Assembly: GCA_027030825.1 (NCBI GenBank)
Contig: JALVEM010000205.1
Coordinates: 1 to 11,271, forward strand
Direction: 5' to 3'
Source: Thiohalobacter sp.
GTDB lineage: Bacteria > Pseudomonadota > Gammaproteobacteria > Thiohalobacterales > Thiohalobacteraceae
Length of the DNA: 11,271 nt
A model generated the notes under the pieces. The model did no database searches and had not been told where the DNA came from. It saw only the letters and a list, made by a program, of their open reading frames with translations. Shown piece after piece: positions 1-6,520 of the stretch (position 1 is the first letter of the stretch; each line of letters starts with the position of its first letter). The position numbers were made by a program, and so were the translations under genes.

Positions 1-80
1 TGGTCAAGGGTTCCCGAGCGGCGCGCATGGAGCGCGTGGTCGAGGCCCTCTGTCCCGAGGCCGGGGGGAGGGTGCACTGA
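1..80 (+). CDS. murF: UDP-MurNAc-tripeptide--D-alanyl-D-alanine ligase MurF, 3' end only
   Basis: This is the last 25 codons of a gene that starts outside the window. Reading from base 3 gives a tail beginning VKGSRAARMERVVEAL and ending at TGA 78-80. The pattern 'VKGSR..RME.VV..L' is the typical C-terminal end of MurF, the cytoplasmic Mur ligase that adds the D-Ala-D-Ala dipeptide to UDP-MurNAc-tripeptide. Its position directly before mraY is the usual dcw order. The stop codon shares its last base with the mraY start (TGATG), so the two are probably translationally coupled. The identification rests on a short tail plus context; the Mur ligase ATP-binding domain is not visible here. Confidence 0.85.
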   Translation, partial: VKGSRAARMERVVEALCPEAGGRVH

Positions 81-1162
81 TGCTGCTGTGGCTGGCCGAA
101 TATCTCGCCCGCTTCCACAGCGGCTTCCATGTCTTCCAGTATCTCACCCTGCGCGCGATCCTGGGGGTGCTGACGGCGCTGGTCGTCTCCTTCGTCATCG
201 GCCCGCCCATGATCCGCTGGCTGGGTCGCTACCAGATCGGCCAGCCGATCCGCGAGGACGGCCCCGAGAGCCATTTCAGCAAGGCCGGCACCCCCACCAT
301 GGGCGGGGCGCTCATCCTCGTCGCCGTGGTGCTGGCCACGCTGCTGTGGGCCGACCTCGGCAACCGTTATGTCTGGGTGGCGCTGGTCACCACGCTGGCC
401 TTCGGCGCCATCGGCTGGGTGGACGACTATCGCAAGCTGGTGCTGCGCAACTCGAAGGGCCTGCCGGCGCGCTGGAAGTACTTCTGGCAGTCGATGGTGG
501 CGCTGGGCGTGGCCGGCTATCTCTACGTCTCGGCGACCCAGCCGGCGGAGACCCAGCTCATCGTGCCCTTCTTCAAGCAGGTGGTCATCGATCTGGGCCC
601 CTGGTATCTGCTGCTGACCTATTTCGTGGTGGTGGGTTCCAGCAACGCGGTCAATCTCACCGACGGTCTCGACGGGCTCGCCATCCTGCCCACGGTGATG
701 GTGGCCGCGGCGCTGGGGGTGTTCGCCTACGCCACCGGGCACGTCAAGTTCGCCGAATATCTCGGCATCCCGTTCGTCCGCGAGGCCGGCGAGCTGGTCG
801 TGTTCACGGGTGCCATCGTGGGCGCCGGCCTGGGGTTTCTCTGGTTCAACGCCTATCCCGCCCAGGTGTTCATGGGCGACGTCGGGGCGCTGGCGCTGGG
901 GGCGGCGCTCGGCATCGTGGCAGTGCTGGTGCGCCAGGAACTGGTGTTCTTCGTGATGGGCGGGGTGTTCGTGATCGAGACCCTGTCGGTGATCCTGCAG
1001 GTGGCTTCCTACCGGCTCACCGGCCGGCGGATCTTCCGGATGGCGCCCCTGCATCACCATTTCGAGCTCAAGGGCTGGCCGGAACCCCGGGTGATCGTGC
1101 GGTTCTGGATCATCACCGTGATCCTGGTGCTGATCGGTCTGGCGACATTGAAGATCCGATGA
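80..1162 (+). CDS. mraY: Phospho-N-acetylmuramoyl-pentapeptide transferase MraY
   Basis: MraY is the integral membrane enzyme that transfers phospho-MurNAc-pentapeptide from UDP to undecaprenyl phosphate, making lipid I. The product is 360 aa, the same length as E. coli MraY. Visible family motifs are 'SKAGTPTMGG' near residue 70, 'GWVDDYRK' with the Asp pair at D115/D116, 'NLTDGLDGLA', 'FMGDVGALALG' with D267, and 'PLHHHFELKGW' near the C-terminus. The three aspartates sit at the positions known to be catalytic in the E. coli enzyme. About ten hydrophobic segments agree with a polytopic membrane protein. The start at 80 overlaps the murF stop and has GGAGG at 67-71, 8 nt upstream. The D-V-G motif is followed by Ala, where E. 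coli has Ser; I regard this as ordinary variation. Confidence 0.98.
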   Translation: MLLWLAEYLARFHSGFHVFQYLTLRAILGVLTALVVSFVIGPPMIRWLGRYQIGQPIREDGPESHFSKAGTPTMGGALILVAVVLATLLWADLGNRYVWVALVTTLAFGAIGWVDDYRKLVLRNSKGLPARWKYFWQSMVALGVAGYLYVSATQPAETQLIVPFFKQVVIDLGPWYLLLTYFVVVGSSNAVNLTDGLDGLAILPTVMVAAALGVFAYATGHVKFAEYLGIPFVREAGELVVFTGAIVGAGLGFLWFNAYPAQVFMGDVGALALGAALGIVAVLVRQELVFFVMGGVFVIETLSVILQVASYRLTGRRIFRMAPLHHHFELKGWPEPRVIVRFWIITVILVLIGLATLKIR

Positions 1163-1165
1163 CGT

Positions 1166-1170
1166 GGAGG
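1166..1170 (+). promoter_or_regulatory. Shine-Dalgarno sequence of the mraY-murD micro-ORF
   Basis: A perfect GGAGG lies 7 nt before the ATG at 1178. It sits in the short gap after the mraY stop (TGA 1160-1162) and has no other nearby start codon to serve. It is the main reason to believe that the 24-codon ORF behind it is translated. Confidence 0.7.
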
Positions 1171-1177
1171 CGAACGC

Positions 1178-1252
1178 ATGGATTTCCGTTGGCAGTTCGG
1201 TGTGGTGGCCATCCTGTTCCTCGGCATGGGACTGGTGTTCTGGGTGATCTGA
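1178..1252 (+). CDS. Putative 24-aa single-pass membrane micropeptide between mraY and murD
   Basis: I do not recognise this gene. It is 24 codons from ATG 1178 to TGA 1250-1252, preceded by GGAGG at a 7-nt spacing. The peptide begins MDFRWQFGVVAI. Residues 7-24 are an uninterrupted hydrophobic helix rich in Val, Leu, Ile, Phe and Gly, containing a G-M-G step, and ending in Trp-Val-Ile. Arg4 is the only charged residue besides Asp2, so the positive-inside rule suggests a cytoplasmic N-terminus and a C-terminus at the outer membrane interface. Twenty of 24 codons end in G or C, and second positions are T-rich as expected for a real membrane segment; out-of-frame readings here are instead rich in Arg, Pro and Ala. 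It follows mraY by 15 nt and ends 4 nt before the first possible murD ATG. It could be a small partner of MraY or FtsW, or only a leader that couples translation of murD. Confidence 0.6.
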   Translation: MDFRWQFGVVAILFLGMGLVFWVI

Positions 1253-1258
1253 GGCGAT

Positions 1259-1263
1259 GAAGG
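1259..1263 (+). promoter_or_regulatory. Shine-Dalgarno sequence favouring the second murD ATG
   Basis: GAAGG lies 8 nt before the ATG at 1272. The earlier in-frame ATG at 1257 has only a GAGG (1251-1254) two bases away, too close for normal ribosome positioning. This site therefore decides for the shorter MurD. Confidence 0.5.
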
Positions 1264-1271
1264 CGGCTGCG

Positions 1272-2609
1272 ATGCGCGAAGAGAAGGCGGAACGGGTGCT
1301 GGTCGTGGGGCTGGGGCGCACGGGGCTGTCCTGCGTGCGGCATCTCCACGCGCTCGGCCATGCCGTGGCTGTCACCGACACCCGGGAGGCGCCTCCCGAG
1401 CTGCCTGCGCTGCAGCGGGAGCTGCCCGAGGTGCCCGTCTTCCTCGGCGGTTTCGATCCCGCCGCCTTCGCCAGCGCCGAGCGGATCGTGGTGAGTCCGG
1501 GCGTGGCGCTCTCGCACCCCCTCATCCTCGAGGCGCGGGCGCGCGGGGTCGAGGTGGTCGGCGACATCGAACTGTTCGCCCGCGCCGCGCGGGCGCCGAT
1601 CCTCGCGATCACCGGCTCGAACGGCAAGAGCACGGTTACGACCCTGCTCTACGAGATGGCGCGCGAGGCCGGCATGAAGGCCCGCGCGGGCGGCAATCTC
1701 GGCACGCCGGCCCTTGATCTCCTCGAGGGAGAACCCGCGGATCTGTACGTGCTCGAGCTCTCGAGCTTCCAGCTCGAGTCGGTCGAGACGCTGCAGGCCA
1801 GGGTGGCGGCCATCCTCAACATCAGCGCCGATCATCTGGACCGGTACAGCGGCATGCCGGCCTACATGGCGGCCAAGGCCCGGATCTTCCGCCATGCCGA
1901 GGTGCAGGTGGCCAATCTCGATGACGCCGCCGTGATGTCGCTGGTGGACCGGAACCGCCCGCTCCTGGGATTCACGCTCGGCCGACCCGGCGAGGACGAA
2001 TACGGCCTGCTGGAGGAAGGCGGGCACCTGTGGCTCGCGCGCGGCGGCGAACGACTCATGCGGGCCGACCAGCTGCGCATCACGGGCCGTCACAACCTGG
2101 CCAACGCCCTGGCGGCGCTGGCGATGGCCGCGGTGGCCGGAATTCCCGACGAGGCCGCCCTGCGTACCCTGCGGCGTTTCGCCGGTCTGCCGCATCGCAG
2201 CCAGTGGGTGGCGCGCATCGACGGTGTCGATTGGTACGACGATTCCAAGGGCACCAACGTGGGCGCCACGGTGGCCGCGCTGGGTGGCTTCGAGCGGCCG
2301 GTGGTGCTGATCGCCGGCGGACAGGCCAAGGGCGCGGACTTCTCCGAGCTGCACGACGCCGTCTGCAACGGGGCCCGTGCGCTGGTGCTGATCGGCGAGG
2401 CCGGCGGCCGGATCGCCGAGGCGGTGGGGGACTGCGTACCCGTGGTGTTCGCCGATTCCATGGAGGAGGCCGTGGCCCGGGCCGCCGAGCTGGCCCGGCC
2501 CGGAGACGTGGTGCTGCTCTCGCCGGCCTGCGCCAGCTTCGACATGTTTCGCGACTATCGGGACCGGGGCGAGCGTTTCGCCGCGGCCGTGCGGAGGCTG
2601 GAGGAATGA
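1272..2609 (+). CDS. murD: UDP-N-acetylmuramoyl-L-alanine--D-glutamate ligase MurD
   Basis: MurD is the cytoplasmic ATP-dependent ligase that adds D-Glu to UDP-MurNAc-L-Ala. The product is 445 aa; E. coli MurD is 438 aa. The N-terminal domain opens with the dinucleotide-fold pattern VLVVGLGRTGLS. The ATP loop GSNGKST is at residues 115-121 (K119). 'LELSSFQLE' follows, then K202 in 'AAKARIF', matching the Lys that is carbamylated in this family. Further on are 'GRHNLANALAALA', 'YDDSKGTN' and the C-terminal 'LSPACASFDMFRDY'. I chose ATG 1272 because it has a properly spaced GAAGG and leaves eight residues before VLVV, as in E. coli. An in-frame ATG at 1257 would add five residues (MKAAA) and follows the micro-ORF stop by 4 nt, so reinitiation there remains possible. 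The 3' end overlaps ftsW by ATGA. Confidence 0.96.
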   Translation: MREEKAERVLVVGLGRTGLSCVRHLHALGHAVAVTDTREAPPELPALQRELPEVPVFLGGFDPAAFASAERIVVSPGVALSHPLILEARARGVEVVGDIELFARAARAPILAITGSNGKSTVTTLLYEMAREAGMKARAGGNLGTPALDLLEGEPADLYVLELSSFQLESVETLQARVAAILNISADHLDRYSGMPAYMAAKARIFRHAEVQVANLDDAAVMSLVDRNRPLLGFTLGRPGEDEYGLLEEGGHLWLARGGERLMRADQLRITGRHNLANALAALAMAAVAGIPDEAALRTLRRFAGLPHRSQWVARIDGVDWYDDSKGTNVGATVAALGGFERPVVLIAGGQAKGADFSELHDAVCNGARALVLIGEAGGRIAEAVGDCVPVVFADSMEEAVARAAELARPGDVVLLSPACASFDMFRDYRDRGERFAAAVRRLEE

Positions 2610-3808
2610 ATCCCGTCGCCCTGCTGCTGCCCGCCGTCCGTGACCGCCGGATCGCCCGGGTGGACGAAGTGCTGCTGGGCGCGGCCCTGGCGCTCGCCGC
2701 CATCGGTCTGGTCATGGTGGCCAGCACTTCCATGAACGATCTCACCGGCCGGACGGAGCCGCTGGCGCGGGTCCTGCGCCAGGGTCTGCATCTCGGGCTG
2801 GGGCTGGGCCTGGGCGCCCTGGTGCTGCGCATCCGCATGGCCTGGTGGGAACGCGCCGGCGTGCCGCTGCTGTTCCTCGCCATCGCGTTGCTGGTGCTGG
2901 TGTTCGTGCCCGGGATCGGGTACACGGTCAACGGCAGCACCCGCTGGCTCTCGCTGGGGCCGCTCAACCTGCAGGCCTCCGAACCGGCGCGCCTTTTCGT
3001 TCTGGTCTACCTGGCCGGTTACCTGGTGCGGCGGGCGGACGAGGTGCAGTCGCAGTGGCGCGGCTTCCTGAAACCGCTGGCGGTACTCAGTCTGACGGCG
3101 CTGCTGTTGCTGGCCGAGCCGGACTTCGGTGCCACGGTGGTGCTGATGGCCACGGCCTTCGCCATGCTGCTGCTCGCGGGCGTGCCCTGGTGGCAGTTCC
3201 TGCTCATGATCGCGGGCGCGGCCGGTGCGCTGGGCGTGCTGGCGGTGGCCTCGCCCTACCGGCTGCAGCGCCTGACCTCCTTCATCGACCCCTGGGCGGA
3301 TCCGTTCGGCGCCGGATTCCAGCTCACCCAGTCGCTGATCGCGATCGGCCGCGGGGAGTGGTTCGGCGCCGGCCTGGGCGCCAGCATCCAGAAACTCTAC
3401 TACCTGCCCGAGGCCCATACCGACTTCGTGTTCGCGATCCTGGCCGAGGAGACCGGCCTGGTGGGTGTCACCGTCGTGATCGCCCTGTTCGCCACCCTGG
3501 TCTGGCGGGCCTTCCGCATCGGTGCCCGTGCCCTGGATGCCGACCGGCCCTTCTCCGCCTGGATGGCCTACGGCATCGGCACCTGGCTGGGACTGCAGGC
3601 CGTCATCAACATGGGCGTGAACATGGGGCTGCTGCCGACCAAGGGCCTGGCGCTGCCCTTCGTGAGCTACGGCGGCAGCGCCCTGGTCATCGACTGCGTG
3701 CTGGTGGCCATGCTGCTGCGGATCGACATCGAATCGCGCGAGAGCGTCCATGCCGTGACCGCCCGCAAGGGCGTGCCCTTGCCGGCACGGGGGAGGCGGA
3801 AATCATGA
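2606..3808 (+). CDS. ftsW: Septal peptidoglycan glycosyltransferase FtsW (SEDS family)
   Basis: FtsW is the SEDS-family polymerase that links lipid II into glycan strands at the division septum, working with the transpeptidase FtsI and the FtsQLB complex. The 400-aa product has about ten hydrophobic segments. Family landmarks are 'VNGSTRWL', 'EPARLF', 'EPDFGATVV', 'YYLPEAHTDFVFA' followed by 'AEETG', and near the C-terminus 'VNMGLLPTKGLALPFVSYGG'. D273 in 'HTDFVF' corresponds to the Asp needed for polymerase activity in SEDS proteins. Both termini are basic (DRR near residue 13; RGRRKS at the end), consistent with cytoplasmic ends. The start overlaps the murD stop (ATGA 2606-2609) and has GGAGG at 2593-2597 with an 8-nt spacer. 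FtsW rather than RodA is supported by its place between murD and murG. Confidence 0.97.
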   Translation: MNPVALLLPAVRDRRIARVDEVLLGAALALAAIGLVMVASTSMNDLTGRTEPLARVLRQGLHLGLGLGLGALVLRIRMAWWERAGVPLLFLAIALLVLVFVPGIGYTVNGSTRWLSLGPLNLQASEPARLFVLVYLAGYLVRRADEVQSQWRGFLKPLAVLSLTALLLLAEPDFGATVVLMATAFAMLLLAGVPWWQFLLMIAGAAGALGVLAVASPYRLQRLTSFIDPWADPFGAGFQLTQSLIAIGRGEWFGAGLGASIQKLYYLPEAHTDFVFAILAEETGLVGVTVVIALFATLVWRAFRIGARALDADRPFSAWMAYGIGTWLGLQAVINMGVNMGLLPTKGLALPFVSYGGSALVIDCVLVAMLLRIDIESRESVHAVTARKGVPLPARGRRKS

Positions 3809-4893
3809 GCGCTTCCCGTCCCGTGCTCATCATGGCCGGCGGCACCGGCGGACACGTGTTTCCCGGGCTCGCGGTCGCCGAGGAATTCCGGGCCCGCGGG
3901 GTTCCGGTGCGCTGGCTAGGGACCCCACGCGGCCTGGAGAACCGGGTCGTGCCGCCGGCGGGCATCGCTCTGCATCGCATCCACGCCCGGGGGCTGCGCG
4001 GCAAGTCGCGGTGGTCGCTGCTCTCGGCCCCCTTCATGCTGCTGCGGTCGGTCGCCGAGGCCGGCTGGCTGATGCTGCGGCTGCGCCCGCGGGCCGTGCT
4101 CGGCATGGGCGGTTTCGTCGCCGGACCCGGGGGGCTGGCGGCCTGGCTGACCCGGCGGCCGCTCTACATCCACGAACAGAACGCCATCGCCGGCGCCACC
4201 AACCGGCTGCTGGCGCCCCTGGCCCGGGTGCCGATGGAGGCCTTTCCCGGCAGCCTGCCGGCCCGCTGGCATCCGGTGCATACCGGCAACCCGGTGCGGC
4301 GCGAGATCGCGGCACTGCCGCCGCCCGATACCCGCCTCGCCGGGCGCACGGGGCCGGTGCGGCTGCTGGTGTTCGGGGGCAGCCTGGGTGCGGCGGCGCT
4401 GAACGAGGCCGTGCCCGCCGCGCTCGCCGCCCTGCCTGCCGAACGGCGTCCCGAGGTGCGGCACCAGACCGGACGCGACCAGCTGGAGGCGGCCCGGGTC
4501 GCCTACGCCGCCGCCGGGGTCCGGGCCGAGCTCGTGCCCTTCATCGAGGACATGGCGGCCGCCTACGCCTGGGCGGATCTGGTCATCTGCCGGGCCGGCG
4601 CGCTCACCATCGCGGAACTGGCCGCCGCCGGCGTGGGTGCCATCCTGGTGCCCTATCCGCACGCCGTGGACGACCATCAGACGGCCAACGCCCGGTATCT
4701 GGTGGAGGCCGGCGCGGCGGAGCTCCTGCCCCAGAGCGAGCTGACCCCGCAGCGGCTGGCATCCATGCTCTCGGCACTGCTGGAGGATCGCGGGCGGCTG
4801 CTCGCGATGGCCCGCGCCGCACGCGAGCGCGCCATGCCCGATGCCGCCGCCCGGGTGGCGGAGATCTGTCTCTCCGGGGAGGGCGGGGCATGA
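3805..4893 (+). CDS. murG: UDP-GlcNAc:lipid I N-acetylglucosaminyltransferase MurG
   Basis: MurG is the GT-B glycosyltransferase at the inner face of the membrane that adds GlcNAc to lipid I, giving lipid II. The product is 362 aa, a normal family length. The N-terminal acceptor domain has the glycine-rich loop GGTGGHVFP (residues 12-20, H17), 'GMGGFVAGPGG', and HEQN at 123-126. The C-terminal donor domain has GGSLGA (191-196), 'CRAGALTIAEL' with E271, and 'PYPHAVDDHQTANA' with Q292, the region that binds UDP-GlcNAc. The start overlaps the ftsW stop (ATGA 3805-3808). A GGGAGG at 3791-3796 lies 8 nt upstream. It has no signal peptide and is expected to be peripheral, using a hydrophobic patch in the N-terminal domain. 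Confidence 0.98.
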   Translation: MSASRPVLIMAGGTGGHVFPGLAVAEEFRARGVPVRWLGTPRGLENRVVPPAGIALHRIHARGLRGKSRWSLLSAPFMLLRSVAEAGWLMLRLRPRAVLGMGGFVAGPGGLAAWLTRRPLYIHEQNAIAGATNRLLAPLARVPMEAFPGSLPARWHPVHTGNPVRREIAALPPPDTRLAGRTGPVRLLVFGGSLGAAALNEAVPAALAALPAERRPEVRHQTGRDQLEAARVAYAAAGVRAELVPFIEDMAAAYAWADLVICRAGALTIAELAAAGVGAILVPYPHAVDDHQTANARYLVEAGAAELLPQSELTPQRLASMLSALLEDRGRLLAMARAARERAMPDAAARVAEICLSGEGGA

Positions 4894-6344
4894 GCGAGCG
4901 TCGTCCCGCCCACGAGCTCTGTCCGGACTATGCGATGGGCCGGGTGCGCCGGGTCCATTTCGTCGGCATCGGCGGCGCCGGCATGAGCGGCATCGCCGAG
5001 GTGATGCTCAACCTGGGCTATGAAGTGAGCGGCTCGGATCTCCAGCCCTCCGGCGCCACCGAGCGGCTGGCGCGGATGGGCGCCCGGATCGGCATCGGTC
5101 ACGCCGCGGAACGGGTGGCGGAGGCCGATGTGGTGGTGATCTCCAGCGCCGTGGGCGAGGACAATCCCGAGGTGGTCGCCGCACGCGGTCGCCACATCCC
5201 GGTGGTACCGCGGGCGGAGATGCTGGCCGAACTCATGCGCTTCCGGTTCGGCGTGGCGGTGGCCGGCACCCACGGCAAGACCACCACCACCAGCCTGGTG
5301 GCCAGCCTGCTGGCCGAGGGCGGGCTCGATCCCACCTTCGTCATCGGGGGGCGGCTCAACAGCGCGGCCAGCAACGCCCGGCTCGGCACCGGCCGCTACC
5401 TGGTGGCCGAGGCCGACGAGTCCGACGCCACCTTCCTGTACCTGCAGCCCATGATCGCGGTGGTGACCAACATCGACGCCGATCATCTGGCCACCTACGG
5501 CCACAGCTTCGAGCGCCTGCGCCGGACCTTCGTGGAGTTCCTTCACCATCTGCCCTTCTACGGGCTGGCCGTGCTCTGCCTCGACGACCCCGGCGTGCGG
5601 GAGATCCTGCCGCAGGTCTCGCGGCCGGTGCGGACCTACGGCATCGAGAATGATGCAGCCGACCTGCGCGCGGTGAACGTGCGCCAGTCGGGTGCCCGTA
5701 CCCGTTTCGAGCTCGTCCGGCACGGGCAGGGGGAGGCATTGCCGCTGACGTTGAATCTCCCCGGCCGGCACAACGTGCTCAATGCGCTGGCGGCCATCGC
5801 GGTGGCGCAGGAACTGGGGGTCGACGACGACGCCATCCGCCGCGCGCTGGAGAGCTTCGGCGGCATCGGACGGCGCTTCCAGGACTATGGCGAACGCCGG
5901 ACGCCGGCCGGCCGGGTCCGGCTCGTCGACGACTATGCGCATCACCCCACCGAGATGGCCGCGACGCTCGCGGCCGTCCGGGCCGGCTGGCCGCAGCGGC
6001 GGCTGGTGCTGGTCTTCCAGCCGCACCGCTTCACCCGCACCCGGGACCTGTTCGAGGACTTCGTGGCCGTGCTCTCCGAGGCCGACGTCCTGTTGCTCAC
6101 CGAGGTCTATGCCGCGGGCGAGCGCCCCATCGAGGGCGCCGACGGTCGGGCGCTGTCGCGCGCGGTCCGGGCACGCGGGCGGGTCGATCCGGTGTTCGAG
6201 GCCGATCTCGAGGCCCTCCCCGAGACCCTGGCGGCCGTGCTGGAGGAGGGGGATCTGGTGGTGACGCTCGGTGCCGGGAGCATCGGGCAGGTGGCCCGCG
6301 CGCTGGCGGCGCGCTGGCCGGAGGCGGAAGGCGCGCAGCGATGA
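4890..6344 (+). CDS. murC: UDP-N-acetylmuramate--L-alanine ligase MurC
   Basis: MurC is the first Mur ligase of the pathway. It joins L-Ala to UDP-MurNAc in the cytoplasm with ATP. The product is 484 aa, close to the 491 aa of E. coli MurC. The UDP-binding domain starts with 'HFVGIGGAGMSGIAEV' near residue 24. The ATP loop GTHGKTTTT begins at residue 126 (K130). 'EADESDATFL' begins at E174 and is followed by 'VVTNIDADHL'. Later come 'LPGRHNVLNALAAIAVA', 'DDYAHHPTEM', 'VFQPHRFTRTRDLFEDF' and 'LTEVYAAGE'. The HG in the P-loop and the DDYAHHPTE block set it apart from MurD and MurF. The start overlaps the murG stop (ATGA 4890-4893), with GGAGG at 4878-4882 and a 7-nt spacer. Confidence 0.98.
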   Translation: MSERRPAHELCPDYAMGRVRRVHFVGIGGAGMSGIAEVMLNLGYEVSGSDLQPSGATERLARMGARIGIGHAAERVAEADVVVISSAVGEDNPEVVAARGRHIPVVPRAEMLAELMRFRFGVAVAGTHGKTTTTSLVASLLAEGGLDPTFVIGGRLNSAASNARLGTGRYLVAEADESDATFLYLQPMIAVVTNIDADHLATYGHSFERLRRTFVEFLHHLPFYGLAVLCLDDPGVREILPQVSRPVRTYGIENDAADLRAVNVRQSGARTRFELVRHGQGEALPLTLNLPGRHNVLNALAAIAVAQELGVDDDAIRRALESFGGIGRRFQDYGERRTPAGRVRLVDDYAHHPTEMAATLAAVRAGWPQRRLVLVFQPHRFTRTRDLFEDFVAVLSEADVLLLTEVYAAGERPIEGADGRALSRAVRARGRVDPVFEADLEALPETLAAVLEEGDLVVTLGAGSIGQVARALAARWPEAEGAQR

Positions 6345-6520
6345 AGGCGAGGTGCGACATGACGAGCAGACGGTCCGGGCAAGTGCGGTTGCGATTCGGG
6401 TGCGGCGAGTCCCTGAACAGCCGGATTCCCGCCACACGAACGCCTGCCGCCCGCGGGGCGGGTGACGGCCGGCCCCGGGAAAAGGTCCGCACCCCCGGCA
6501 GGGACAAGAGCAGGCGATGA
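6341..6520 (+). CDS. Doubtful 59-aa Arg-rich ORF in the murC-murB spacer
   Basis: I do not recognise this ORF, and it may not be a gene. Its ATG overlaps the murC stop (ATGA 6341-6344) and its TGA overlaps the murB start (ATGA 6517-6520), so it exactly bridges the only sizeable spacer in the run. GGAAGG at 6326-6331 lies 9 nt upstream. In its favour are the double overlap and 49 of 59 codons ending in G or C. Against it, the peptide is very rich in Arg, Gly and Pro and lacks any hydrophobic core. By my count its second codon positions (41 of 59 G or C) are richer in GC than its first (35 of 59), the reverse of ordinary coding sequence. It also uses codons uncommon in the neighbours (aga, cga, caa, aca). 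It may be a translated linker that carries ribosomes from murC to murB, or simply open by chance in GC-rich DNA. Confidence 0.25.
   Translation: MKARCDMTSRRSGQVRLRFGCGESLNSRIPATRTPAARGAGDGRPREKVRTPGRDKSRR
6447..6461 (+). repeat. Short GC-rich hairpin in the murC-murB spacer
   Basis: CCGCCC (6447-6452) and GGGCGG (6456-6461) can pair as a 6-bp stem with a 3-nt loop. No run of T follows, so it does not look like an intrinsic terminator. It could slow ribosomes or stabilise an mRNA end. A stem this short is also common by chance in DNA of this composition. Confidence 0.3.

Noticed and set aside
88..1260. 390-codon + strand frame overlapping mraY
   Set aside because: Out-of-frame shadow full of Arg, Gly and Pro. 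MraY in the other frame has all catalytic motifs.
1750..1790. Repeated CTCGAG/CTCGAGC units in murD
   Set aside because: They encode the conserved MurD segment LELSSFQLES, so codon choice for Leu-Glu and Ser-Ser explains the repeats.
6389..6418. Possible sigma-70 promoter in the murC-murB spacer
   Set aside because: TTGCGA resembles a -35 box, but no -10-like hexamer occurs at 16-19 nt (only CCTGAA or CTGAAC).
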